Source of the DNA: Diadophis punctatus similis
Lineage: Eukaryota; Chordata; Lepidosauria; Squamata; Dipsadidae
Assembly (NCBI GenBank): GCA_023053685.1
Contig: JALIGW010000013.1
Location: 15,548,001 to 15,612,000, forward strand
DNA: 64,000 nucleotides
Reading direction: 5' to 3'
This document shows positions 1 to 11,700 of this stretch, piece after piece (positions within the stretch are counted from its first letter, which is position 1; each line of letters starts with the position of its first letter). The notes under the pieces were generated by a model, which ran no database searches, was not told the DNA's origin, and saw only the letters and a program-made list of their open reading frames with translations. The translations under genes were made by a program, and so were the position numbers.

Positions 1-103
1 ACATTTTAGCTATAGAAAATGCATACGGTACATGTCTTCACCAACTTCCTTTATATTAACTCCTTCTAAGAAATAAGGTATCATATCTGTTTATAATTTT
101 TAT

Positions 104-104
104 T

Positions 105-132
<28 letters not shown>
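104..132. repeat. (TG)n microsatellite
   Basis: An uninterrupted TG dinucleotide tract of about 29 bp in AT-rich sequence. No transposon tail is seen beside it. Confidence 0.97.
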
Positions 133-135
<3 letters not shown>

Positions 136-762
136 TGGAGGAAGGTCAGAGAGAAAGATAGGAATAGAAAAAGGTTTTTTAAAATATGAAATTGAAAGTA
201 TTATTGCATTGATCTCACAAATCAGCAAGAAGGTAGGAAATTAAATGCAGCAAACAGTCTAACACTATTTGAGAAATGCTTTCCAATATTGTTCACATCA
301 GGGTTTTTCATTTATGTATTTATTTCTAAGTTCACTTGCCGGCTTTCTGCGTTCCATGATGCCCTCAAATACCTTCCCAAGTTTTAAATTTAAATATTTA
401 ACAGCTCATAATGGAAAAAAATAAAGCATGAAGAAAATAAAAACAATGGCATAAGGATAGCACTAAAACTCATTATAAAACCATAATCTTTTTAAAAGGT
501 TGCTCCTATGGAATAAAAACAGACCCCTTCTTATTTCAGGCATGAACAATGACCTCAAGCTTTTAATTGTCAGTATCCAGAATTTTATCTGGCACCTTTT
601 CAGTGTTGAACTGTATGGATAACAGTTGTTTTTCCCACATTAAATGCATGAAGTATGGTGTGCAGATATATTTAAATGTCTCTGTACCTGCTTCTGACCT
701 TCATCCAAAGAGGATTTATAACTGCTTAAAGACAGGCATACAGGCGTGTATCTCTTTGAGAC

Positions 763-764
<2 letters not shown>
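133..764. other. unrecognised AT-rich sequence
   Basis: I see no coding frame, repeat family or RNA gene here. The open frame that reaches the next TG tract is only a read-through of low-complexity sequence. Confidence 0.6.
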
Positions 765-829
<65 letters not shown>

Positions 830-833
830 TGTT
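765..833. repeat. (TG)n microsatellite
   Basis: About 69 bp of TG with a single TA interruption near the right end. It creates a false poly-Cys/Val reading frame. Confidence 0.97.
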
Positions 834-2850
834 TTCATCAATCATAATATATTATAAAGCAACTGTCTGCTATTTATAATCCAAAACTGAATACTGCACT
901 CTCCATAAATATTTTTTTAATATACTGTATATTAAAAAGTTTTCATTTTTGCTGCAGCATTGGCCTATAAAGCAATAGCATTTTTTGTTAGGTTGAAGAC
1001 ATTTTCCAAAACAGAATCTTCCAGATTTGTTAGAAAGCAACCCCTAGAGGTACCATCAGATGTTCCTCTTGAGCTTCATTGTTTCAATATACCTGGAGGG
1101 AGGTTCCAGATTGGAAACTGCTTAAATGTTTACTGTTTTAGACAATATTCTGCCTTAAAGAAATCTGTATAACATGGAGTTAAGGCACAAATCCTGGCCA
1201 TGGACATCATATTATGACATCATAAAGGACATGATTTCACCAAGACATAATTAATCTAGAATCCATAACTATGGTTTCCTTTGTTCTAATCTTGCTTCAG
1301 TGACATAGAAATCATAGAATTGTCCAAATATTATGGTATGGGCAAATACAATGATCAAGTCCTACTTGGTCTTGGTGAGAAGAAGAAGAACAGCTTCTCT
1401 TCACCAATGATAATTTAGTCTTCCTGAAGCAAATCCTGGAATGGTGTTGTGGTTGGGCAGAACTTCTTGGGCATAACAAGAAGGAGTGATCCAATAGTAA
1501 TTCTTATACCACTGAATATCATATCATACAAATGTATGACTCAGGGATAGACAGCTTTGGAGTACAATGACTTTGACAATGCAGGTTTAAGGCTGTTCTC
1601 ACTTGGTATCCAATGACAATTAAATGACATGGATGCCTCTTAGGTTTAAAGGAACCAAGTGATGTTCCATGTGTCTTGAAGTCCTTGTGCAAATCACACA
1701 AATTACATACTTGCATTATTACACAAAATTAGTAGTTTTTTCCATCTGCATGATGATGTCAAGACACACCTCAAATCATTTTAATTGTACCTTTTATTGA
1801 ACACCTGTATAGGATGACAAATAATTTCCAGTGTCAATCTTGTTCAAAGAAAGTGCAGTATGGCATCAGATTTTATCTACACATCACATTCACTACAGTG
1901 CATGGGTCCTTCTCATAGACAGGCTGGTAATTAAACCGGCAACACAATGAATAATTGAAAGATTCCTGATGGTTGGAGCATTGGGAATTGTGACTGGGGC
2001 AAGGTTGCCATTCCTCCAGTAAATCTCTGACCTTGAGCTGTGTCAATCTCAAGCTCAACTAAAGATACTAAAGGATACTTAACTTTAAAAGAATTTATTG
2101 GGTTCTTCTGTAAGTGTTCTTAAAACTTACATTTACTTTTCACATCTTTTTCATTTGTGAAAAACTATTTAAAGCTTATTAGAACTTATTTAATTGTACT
2201 AGGAATTTTAAAATCATAGCATGGCTACAAACGATAGAGTATTGGTCCCCATATGCTAATTAATAATTAGCAATACTCCTGAAATAAACCTGAAACACTT
2301 CATTAAACAGACAGTAATTGAATTGGCACAGGAATTCCATGTGAACTTTATGTGGCTATGGAATACCAAACTTCACAAAAAAAAAGTTTTGGGGACATTG
2401 GGGCAACAAGTCCCATCACACTATGAATGCAGCATTTGTGGGGAAGAGGGTAATATTTCTCTATTTCCAGGTTTTGTTTAAACAAAGCTCTACATTATGG
2501 AGCCTATTGCTAATTTAGGAAATATATTCTTCATTGATCCCAAGGTCACCTCTATGGAAAAGAACAAATTACAGCAGATACATTTCACTTTGTCATCTGA
2601 AGACATCTGCCAATTAATGTTATTATAAAATAATAGTTTTGAACAGATGTTGCATTTGCTAATTTTATATTTGACTGTTTGAAATTCATCTACCTAGGGA
2701 TTTATTTAAGCTGCATACACTTTCAAGAATTTTAACAAAAAAGTTTTTTTTCTGCAGGACCAAATTAAGTTGCTACCTAGATATTAATTGAGTTTAATAA
2801 AATTTGGCCAGAAGAATTACTTACTATAAAGATGGAGAACAAATGCAACG
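834..2850. other. unrecognised, mostly unique sequence
   Basis: About 2 kb of AT-rich sequence with scattered short open frames of 60-70 codons. None has a recognisable domain, start context or codon bias. I cannot assign a repeat family. Old, decayed elements may be present but are not legible by eye. Confidence 0.5.
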
Positions 2851-2858
2851 TCTAGTAC

Positions 2859-3240
2859 CGTGATGGCGAACCTATGGCACGGGTGCCACAAGTGGCAAGC
2901 GGAGCCATATCGGTGGGCATGCGAGCTCAGGTCCAGCGTGCATGTGTGCACCAGCCAGTTGATTTTCGGGCCTTCTGGGCCCACTGGGAGTCGGGAAACA
3001 GGCTGTTTCCAGCCTCCAGAGGGGGTGGGGAAGGCTGTTTTCGCCCTCCCTAGGCTCCTAGAAAGGCTCTGAAGCCTGGGGAGAGCGAAAAATGGGCGTG
3101 CCATTGCATGCTGGGAGCAGGGGGGGTCATGCGTGCATGTGCGGGGGTGCATGGAATTATGAGTGTGGGCACGCACACACATGATCCCCCGCATTCCCCC
3201 CCTTTTGGCACGCGAACCAAAAAAGGTTCGCCATCACTGG
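2859..3240. mobile_element. non-autonomous hAT transposon, family A
   Basis: The 382-bp GC-rich element starts near CGTGATGGCGAACC and ends in GGTTCGCCATCACTGG, forming terminal inverted repeats. It is bounded by a perfect 8-bp duplication, TCTAGTAC (2851-2858 and 3241-3248), the hAT hallmark. There is no transposase frame, so it would have depended on an autonomous partner. One base is missing in the left terminus relative to the right. A second copy lies at 15590-15982 with its own duplication. The open frames across it are shadows of GC-rich DNA. Confidence 0.93.
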
Positions 3241-3779
3241 TCTAGTACCTTTTGTCTGGCAGTTTTGCCACTTTACTTCTTTTTGCCTACTGGGTTCCAT
3301 AATTTTGGCCACAATTCTCTTTCAAATATAAACTCTTCAAGAAATTAGCATTTCCCCACTTTCTGACCATACCATACTTTGACATCATCCTGTTAAAACA
3401 TCTAATCCTTAATATCAATCAAATTTATGGAATATGGTATGTTCAATCTAAGTAACAGGAGCTGTATATCTTAGAACTTTGAAACAATTGCCAAAGGTGC
3501 TCCTACCATTAGTTTGTATATTTAATGTGATGACAACACTTCACTGGATCTATGCATAAATGATTTATGGTATTATCTTAAATCTCCATGTTTTGATAAG
3601 ACACCATTTTGATTATTACAGTACTATATTACTTTATCTCACACAGGTCCTCATGGATGACTCTTCTTCATATGACTCTTCTTCAAATTCCATGTCATAA
3701 ATTTTAAAAGAACTTCAATGACTACTGCAGGATCCAAACTGCAGGGTCGGTCACTGGGACCAGAATTTTTGTCTTCCGA

Positions 3780-4172
3780 GCTTTAGAGAAGCTCTAGAGA
3801 AGTTCTCTGAAGATGGGCTCCAGCACAAATCTGAAAGCTTGGAAGGCAAAACCTCTTTCATGGGGCCAAAGAGATGATAGTCTGAAGGCGCTAAATCTGG
3901 TCAGATGAGGCAAACATTATTCCAGTGACGAGGAAGTGAAAACTGCAGTGAAGAAGTGGCTTAAAGAACAGTCAACAGAAGTTTATGAGGCAGGGATACA
4001 TGCTTTCATTCGAAGGTGGAACATTGCTATTGAGAGAAACGGTGACTATGTTGAGAAGTGGGGATGTGATCCACAGAGGACCAGCTTCATTCTGATGTAT
4101 GCTACATGTTCCTGTGTTGGTAATTATACCTGTCCTAAGGAAAATGGCATTACTTTTTGACTCACCCTCGTA
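3780..4172 (+). pseudogene. mariner transposase relic with internal inversion
   Basis: From about 3910 the plus strand encodes the C-terminal part of a mariner transposase: an EEVKTAVKKWLKEQ-like stretch, then a RRWN..IERNGDYVEKWG segment, in a 74-codon open frame (3936-4160). The right end, with CTCACCCTCGTA at 4161-4172, looks like a terminal inverted repeat ending at TA. The preceding domain, PDLAPSDYHLFGP, which carries the last catalytic Asp in mariners, is legible only on the minus strand at about 3860-3905. A short internal segment is therefore inverted. The left terminus and the other catalytic residues are missing. The copy is dead. Confidence 0.8.
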
Positions 4173-4733
4173 TAATGAAAGATTATTGGGTGATTCTCTC
4201 AATTTATTCAGAAACATTTGAGCAAAAGGACTAGTAGGGCATCAGCGTGAAAGATGGTAATATGCATAAATTTTCCTTTCTCTTCAACACAAGATAGCAA
4301 CTTGATAAGTGGTAGAGCAACCTTTCAGCAGAGTGTAATATGATTATATCAGGCTTCAGTCAGATGCTTAATTTGTTATGATGAAAGGCTTATGTATCCC
4401 AAGCAATCATGAAAGGCAGAATCATAGATGGTCAAGGCTGAACAGGTTCTACTGGAGAGAAAAAATGACAGTCCACCACTGTTCTGCCAATAAAAATGTA
4501 TGGGCAATCACAAGTTGGACAGCTTTGTCATGGGACTGGAAGATAGGTTCCTGGTTTGGAAAGAAACCATTTGGTGTTTCGATTTTAAAGAACTTACTAT
4601 TAAGTACAAATGTAGTAAAAAATTCTTTGCCATAAACAAAACCAAGTAATTTGCAATCAGATTTGGAACGTTTGAAGCAAAATATAACTTTAAGACAAAT
4701 AAAAGTTAGAATACAGCTATTGTACCAAGCAAA
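4173..4733. other. no feature recognised
   Basis: The AT-rich stretch between the mariner relic and the pentanucleotide array has no recognisable gene. The short open frames lack domain signatures. Confidence 0.5.
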
Positions 4734-4809
4734 TAGAATAGAATAGAATAGAATAGAATAGAATAGAATAGAATAGAATAGAATAGAATAGAATAGAATA
4801 GAATAGAAT
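4734..4809. repeat. (AATAG)n microsatellite
   Basis: About 15 near-perfect pentamer units abut the 3' end of the LINE tail. The position fits expansion seeded by the retroelement's own tail. Confidence 0.96.
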
Positions 4810-5245
4810 TCTTTATTGGCCAAGTGTGATTGGACACACAAGGAATTTGTCTTTGGTGCATATGCTCTCAGTGTACATAAAAGAAAAGATACATTTGTCA
4901 AGAATGGTTGTCATAGGGTTCAAGTAAGCAATCAGGAAACAATCAATATGAATATAAATCGTAAGGATACAAGCAACAAGTTACAGTCATACAGTCATAA
5001 GTGGGAGGAGATGGGTGATAGGAATGATGAGAAAAACTAATAGTAATAGTAATGCAGCCTAGTGAATAGTTTGACAGTGGTGAGGGAATTATTTGTTTAG
5101 CAGAGTGATGGCGTTCGGGAAAAAACTGTTCTTGTGTCTAGTTGTCTTGGTGTGCAGTGCTCTATAGTGACGTTTTGAGGGTAGGAGTTGAAGCAATTTA
5201 TGTCCAGGATGCGAGGGGTCAGTAAATATTTTAACGGCCCAACTT
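4734..5245 (-). mobile_element. Snake1/CR1-L3-like LINE 3' end
   Basis: On the minus strand the element runs from about 5245 to 4810, through a 3' untranslated region ending GGCCAATAAAGAATTC, and continues directly into (TATTC)n. The same sequence recurs at 34527-35153. LINE tails running into AATAG arrays are known from colubroid snakes. This copy is 5'-truncated and retains no reverse transcriptase. Confidence 0.8.
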
Positions 5246-5796
5246 CCAATAATGGAAGTTATCATGATGGAAGTTTCAGCGTAAAGAAGAGGGTCACAAT
5301 TATGTTTCTCTGATTAGTGCCAATCCTTTGCAATACTTAGTTCAAATATCTAAAACCATCCAGACTGGTATGAAGTCCAATAGCTTTTTAAAGCTGTTTC
5401 AGTGATTCTTTATCAATGTTAATTAACGCAGCAGACAATTTATCAGTGTTAACTTCTAAACCAGTTACTGCATGAAATATATTTAATTAAAATTGCAATT
5501 GTGTTATATCTTTATTAAGATTTTGAAGAAAAATGAGTATATCACCTCTAAATGGATTAATGGCTTGATGTTATGTTTTAATATTAAGATGTTAAATATT
5601 CTTTTCTTCTAATATCTTTTGCTAATATTTCTATAATAAGGTCAAATGAAACAGAACTGTGGGCATCTTTTGAAGCCCCTATTTATTTGGGGAAAAGTCA
5701 TATCAATCCATTGGGGCTAATTGCTATGCTGATAAATGTAGCTGATCAGTTAGAGCAAATGTATATCCAAACCCCACATCCAATAACAGATTTATA
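5246..5796. other. unrecognised AT-rich sequence
   Basis: I see no gene, terminal repeat or SINE boxes in this stretch. Confidence 0.5.
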
Positions 5797-5804
5797 TTCT
5801 ATAG

Positions 5805-5929
5805 CAGGACTGTCAAACTTGTGGCCCGTATGCGTCACGTGCTGCCCATGCCGACGTCTGATTTAGCGAAGGGGGGGATTACGTTATGTCATGTGATGCC
5901 ACTGTGACGCCACAGGTTTGACACCCCTG
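5805..5929. mobile_element. short hAT MITE, family D
   Basis: The 125-bp element starts CAGGACTGTCAAAC and ends GTTTGACACCCCTG. A perfect 8-bp duplication, TTCTATAG, lies at 5797-5804 and 5930-5937. It is too short to encode anything. Related termini are found at 28926-29965, and a decayed relative lies near 51418. Confidence 0.92.
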
Positions 5930-6041
5930 TTCTATAGCATCAAATGTTTTAGAAATCTCATTGGAGCAAAGCAAGTTTTGATATAGTTACTAGACCATAT
6001 TATATTAAAGCCTTCCAAAGCAGTTTTGTGAATTTAACTAG

Positions 6042-6273
6042 CAATAGAAATAGCACTTATACTTATATACTGCTTCATAGTGCTTTCCAGCACTTTCAAA
6101 GCAGTTTACAGAGTCAGCATATTGCCCCCAACAATCTGTGTCCCCATTTTACCAAACTTGGGAGGATGAAAGGCTGAGTTAATCTTGAGCCGGTCAGGAT
6201 CGAACTCCTAACTCCTGGGCAGAGTTAGTCTGCAATACTGTATTCTAACCACTGTGCCACCATGCCTCCTCCT
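6042..6273 (-). mobile_element. Sauria-type tRNA-derived SINE
   Basis: Read on the minus strand, a tRNA-like head carries an A-box-like TGGCACAGTGGTTAGAAT and a B-box-like GGAGTTCGATCC. A body containing GGGGACACAGATTGTTGGGG and a tail ending in TATAAGTATAAGTGCTATT follow. This order matches Sauria SINEs, whose 3' end is shared with BovB and which depend on that LINE for retrotransposition. A second copy is at 51850-52092. Confidence 0.85.
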
Positions 6274-6885
6274 TTTCTACCTTGACAAGTGTACCTTTTA
6301 AGTTATTGGTTGCTTTGTTTCTTCCACTTTGCCATGTGGCCTATCTTGCAAATGTGGCACATTAAAAAACAACAACCAAAAACCAAAAACCATACTAGCA
6401 AAATAAAATAACAATGGCCACCAAGGCTGAACCTAGCAAAACAATGTACAGAAATCTTTCAAACAGTCATCTAACCTCCTGATCTACAGATTCTGGTGCA
6501 CATCCAGAAGGAAGCAAGGTCATCACTAATCTGATTTTGGGGGATATGGTCTCCCAGAGTCAGACACTGACAGAAAGGATACTCCATGCAGGTGCTATTA
6601 GTCGAGAAGATTCCCATGCATATTTTATTTTAGCAATGAATTAGTTTAATTTGACCTTCATATGTGGACCTGATCTTTGGCTCCTGACAAAAGCTAGTAA
6701 AATCAGCATAGTGATGAAACCTATTTGGATCATTGGATACTAATAGAGCAATGGATACTAACAGAGCAATGCACTATTTAATGGATAAAGATTGTGAAGC
6801 TAATAAATATTTGGCTGTCAATTTATAAATTAAAGTTAAAGAATTCTGACTGATGGGGTCTATGAAGAGAGTGTTCTCTGCAATT
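6274..6885. other. unrecognised AT-rich sequence
   Basis: No gene or repeat family is recognised between the SINE and the next MITE. Confidence 0.5.
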
Positions 6886-6893
6886 GCCCCTAT

Positions 6894-7219
6894 CAGGGGT
6901 GGGTTCTAACTTACCTCGCTGCCGGTTTGCTTCCTCCCGCGCAGTGGCAAAAAATCCCCAAAAATTGCAAAAAAAGCCAAAAACAAGATGGTGATGCATG
7001 CACAGTTCTGGAAACGCGGCTTCTGTGCACGCACAGAAGAAAACAAAAACAATCCCCCCCAAAAAAATCCTCCCCCCAAAAATTCCAATTTTTTAAAAAA
7101 GATGGCGGCCTCCACGAATCGGCACCGATTGAACCAGTTCCGTGACATCATCGTGACATCACCAGCGGGTTGCTACTGGTTCGGGCAAACTGGTCCGAAC
7201 CAGGAGGAACCCACCTCTG
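6894..7219. mobile_element. hAT MITE, family B
   Basis: The termini CAGGGGTGGGTTC and GAACCCACCTCTG are inverted. The flanks GCCCCTAT (6886-6893) and GCCCCTAC (7220-7227) form an 8-bp duplication with one mismatch. The interior is A-rich then GC-rich and includes a TACCTCGCTGCCGGTT motif shared with the copies at 18473, 48173 and 59348. The overlapping open frames are chance frames. Confidence 0.9.
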
Positions 7220-8186
7220 GCCCCTACCATGTGGAATATTCTCCCCCTGCAGGTGCAGCAGGCCCATATTTTTCTGGCCTTCCAAAATGAAGTTAAAACA
7301 GGGCTTTGTGGTCTCATATGAGGAGCTCAGAGGATCACACAGCTGTGTGGTTGGTTGGTACTCTGAGAGACCTCCATTTGCCTTTTTAAAGAATTTTTAA
7401 CAGGGTTTAATCATCCTTTATTCCTTCTAAACTTTCTAAATCTTAAATTTTATATGCTTTTATATTTTAACATTTTATTGTACATCACCCATAGTCCTTT
7501 TTGAGAAAGATGAGCAGTTTATTTTATTTATATATAAATAAAATAAATAAATAAAATAAAAAATAAAACAGTCTAGACATGCTTAAAATGGGCACATTTT
7601 CATCAGTTGTGTTGTTGGGGTATGTTCTTTAGCTAAATTGGTCTTTCTCTACATTCTCCTGCATATTTTATAGATTTTCAAATTAAGTAAAATCTATAGT
7701 AAAGAAGTCCAATCCTTTGGTAATAATAAACTCTGAAAATGTTTTGAATTCATGTAAAATATTTCAAATCCAAGCTATTCTTTCTGACTGAAATAAAAAC
7801 AACTTTGCAGAACTTGAAGAATGCTGATGAGAACAATGGAGGAGCAATATAAAGTGGAGAAAAATAGAATAGTAGACTCTAGTATGCTTATTCAAGATGA
7901 TCTAAACTTGGTTATTATATTCTTTAGCCTTCTTCAAACATACAGCATCCTAGATTCTGAGCGCTTCAAAGTTATCTCTATATTCCTAGCATTTAGGAGT
8001 GCGTATAAGGACTTCTAAGAAGAAAACAGGTGCCTAGATTATCCTTACACCGTTGAAACTCCCTGTATTTGCTTTATTAAAAACAAACAGATTGGCAAAG
8101 ATGACAGTGATTTTTTTCTTGTAGCTTTGTATGTAAAGAAGAGTTGATTAGATCTGCAATATGTATGAAGAAGAGAATGGAAACAT
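7220..8186. other. unrecognised sequence with a possible LINE tail
   Basis: Around 7480-7570, a short stretch resembling a CR1-group 3' end (ACATCACCCATAGTCC) runs into (AAATA)n on the plus strand. The evidence is weak. Nothing else here is recognised. Confidence 0.4.
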
Positions 8187-8760
8187 TATTTATTTATTTA
8201 TTTATTTATTTGGTAGTTTTTCTATGCCGCCCTACTCCCTCAGGACTCAGGGCGGCATACAACATTTTGTAAAATACTCCAAATAATTTAAAAAACACAG
8301 TTTAAACAGTTAAATATATATATATATATACACGGGGGAGACATCAGATATAAATTGTCTCAAAACTCACCCCGCCTGCAGGAAGAGCCATGTCTTAATG
8401 GCCTTTCGGAAGGCCAGCAAGGTGGGGATGATTCGGATCTCCGGGGGAAGTTGGTTCCAGAGAGCAGGGGCCCCTACAGAGAAGGCCCTCCCCCTAGGCC
8501 CCGCCAGTCGGCACTGTTTGGCTGACGGGACCTGGAGGAGACCCACTTTGTGGGACCTAACCGGTCGAAGGGAAGAATGAGGCAGAATGTGGTCCCGGAG
8601 ATAGCCTGGTCCTAAGCCATGTAGGGCTTTAAAGATGATGATCAGCACCTTGAATTGTACCTGGAGACCAATGGGCAACCAATGCAGCTGGCGGAGTATA
8701 GGTGTTACGTGGGTGTATCTTGAAACACCCACCACAGCACGCGCAGCTGCATTGAAATAG
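8187..8760 (-). pseudogene. CR1-group LINE ORF2 C-terminus and 3' tail
   Basis: A 122-codon minus-strand frame (8735-8367) carries the end of a CR1/L2/L3-group ORF2: LHWLPIG...FKVLIIIFKALHG...YLRDHILP, then AFSVGAPALWNQLPPEIR...FRKAIKTWLF. Downstream on the minus strand follow the GGCGGCATAG untranslated region and an (AAAT)n tail at 8187-8211. The reverse transcriptase and endonuclease are lost by 5' truncation. Close relatives are at 17380-18030 and 54180-55235. Confidence 0.88.
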
Positions 8761-11700
8761 GAGAGAAACAGAACATTGCAGTCTATGTGACAAACAGATG
8801 TTGGAAAATTGTTGGCAAGGACTTAAAATGGTAGACCCCAGTGGAGGTACTTGCAAGAGTAACAAGAGAACAACTTATAGAAGACCAAAGTTGATATGAG
8901 TTAATGGGCAGGTTCACATATTTCAGGAAACTATAAGGATTTTTTGTTTTTTTCACTTGGCAAGATATATTATGGTTTAGCACAATATGTAACACAGACT
9001 ATTAGCATTGCTCCCAAAGTCTGATTTAATACAATCTCGATGTTTTATTTTTTAGTGTCTAATCTCTCGCGTTTAATGCTGCTCTTGACTGCATCCATAT
9101 CACAAGTGATACAATCAGGGGTATTAAATATAAGAACACAGATGGCCATATTGAACCTTTTTTTTTTGAAATGCAGAAATATCATTTTCATACTGAAACT
9201 GGAATTCACCATGAAATCAGAATTTAAAATTGTAAAGGAAGCTTATAAGCATTGAATACATTTCATGCCACAAATGGATGTCCTTCCCTAACTCATTTTG
9301 TCTTTAGTTGCCTTAAGAACATGTTTGCCAGCCAAAAACTTGACTTTAATAAATTTTGTGATGCAGTTCACAGTTAAGATGAAAGCACGCACAATAATGC
9401 ATAATCATATTAGGGGAAATGTGTGTCTAAGAAAAAGAATGCAGGAAAAAAAAACATCAGGAGAAATATGTTTACATTTTCATGCATTTTTTTCCCTTTC
9501 AGTTCACAGAAAAAAAGAAACTAGGTGAAAGTGTACTTGACCAATTTGCAGGAATGAAACACAAGCATACTTGGCACTTTCAGCAATTATGTGTGACGAC
9601 GTGTGTGGTGATGGAAACAGTACCCTGAAAGTATGTTTGCTAACAACAACAAAAATTGGTGTTCTACCAATATTTTTGTGTATTTTAATTATTTTGCTCA
9701 ATGCCCTTTTCAGTTGAGAGTTTCTCATTACTGAGGAAACAACATATGGATGTATATGTTTCTTTAGCAGTCAGTTCTGAACAAAATAATCATTTATTCA
9801 TTTTCCAATTATTCCTCAGAATCAAATGAAACAGAGCTATTTGCTAAAAGTTTCTCATAATAAATCCCATGTAACATATATAATGTGTGCCCCATTCAAG
9901 CAATTTAATTCCAAGATCAGAGTGTACATGGCAGAAGAGTGGACTAGTTTCAATAACAATGAGGAATCTTCAGAGTAGGATTATACATCAACTGAACATC
10001 AAAGAGCAATTAATTTTAAAATCATATTAATAATTAGTTAAACTGTTAAACTTTGCTACTGCCACCTCTACTTTGGACTGCTTTGAGTTTGTACACTGTA
10101 CATCAGCCACTGAGCTTGATCTTGTCTTGATGTAATCAAATAATTTTGGGAAACTCAGATCATGTAGGATAATTCAATAATGGAATACTTCAAATAAACG
10201 CCACACTTCCTGGCATGATATTGGCTGAGAATAATCTGTATTATAGATATTTCCCACAAAACTTGGAGATTCCAAAACAACTGACCCGTATTAGAAGTTT
10301 GTCTGCCACAGGTGAGAAGAATTTACTAATACCAGAAAGTACCAGTGTGGTTAATCATCCAAATGAGAAAAGCTACATTTGGAAGTAATTCTTCCAAGAG
10401 TGATCCTGTTGTCTAAATGACAAATGTGCACAGAAACCAGTAAAGCAACTATAGGATGACAATAGGAAAAGAATTGAGGAGTACATTGCTGAAATTCCTA
10501 TCTTAAAATTATAGTTTTCTTCAAATGTAGTGATGCAAATTTCAGCTCAAGAATTTTGCACCAAAGTGTGTATATTGTGAAATATAAAAACAAAAATGGA
10601 AAAGTTAGAACCAGATGCACACTAAATGTGAATTTATTTTCTTTCTTTTTTTAGCAGAATGATGCAGAAGTGTGATAGAAAAGAAGCAAACACAGAACTG
10701 ATTTTTATATTTTATTTCTTCTTACCACATTAGAATATAAAACCTGCACTCCAATAATCCAAATTAATTTTGTATATTTTCAATTGTATTTTTCCAGTTT
10801 TGGAACATGATGATAGAAAATATCTATACATAAACATATCTTTGTGGTCCATCGATCTTAATAGCCTTCTGTTAGTTACTCCTGAGTGCTAGGGAGATTA
10901 TAGAAAAAGTGATATGACAGCTGTCTTCCTGTGATTAAATCCCTTTGAGGAGCAGACCTGTAATAACACTGGGTGTTTTGACACTAGACTCAGTTCTAGG
11001 ACTAAAATTTTCTATATATTGACCCTAAACTGTAAGCCAGCTAATGCCAAGTTCAGAAATTCAAGACATTCTTAGATGGTGTCAGTAAGAAAAAAAATCA
11101 TTTGTACAAAGTCTTTTAAAATCCCATTTTATTTCATGGCCCTACTGCAATAATAATTATGCCAACTAAGTATATTTGGCTCATGTTATCACAGCATTGT
11201 CTACTGCTGCTCAGTTTCAGTTGTCATTTCAATGACAAACAAATAACTTGCATTTCAAAACATTCTCAGGGATGAAACTGGCGTCCATAGCCTCAGCAGG
11301 CAAATGGTGTATTTTCACTTTTTTCAAAATGTGTTCATCCTGTTGAATGTTTTTTAAATATATATATATATAAATACAGTATAGCAAAATTAAATTACAA
11401 AAGATTTGCTGACACATAGGTATATTTTTTCCAGATCCCTCTTTTTCTCATCCCTCCTCCCCAATGAATTGAGAATAGAGTTAATCTTAGCAGCAATTAT
11501 TTTGAGTGCACAGATTTCCAAAATGATACAATTGCCTGAGAGAATGTGTTATGACCGCTGACAAAAACCGAATACCCAGCTATGTAATTCCATGCACATC
11601 TAGCCAGAACTGAATTTAGTGAAACTTTTAAGTATAGATAGGATTGTAGCCTTAACGTTTTTAAAGCATTTCAGTAAAAGTACCTCAAATATGTAGAGAT

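Noticed and set aside
3936..4160. Intact-looking 74-codon transposase frame as a domesticated gene
   Set aside because: It lacks the catalytic domain, sits beside an inverted fragment and ends in the transposon terminus. A decayed relic is simpler.
6042..6273. Genuine tRNA gene
   Set aside because: A and B boxes are present but there is no cloverleaf-compatible acceptor stem, and the long body and BovB-like tail mark a SINE.
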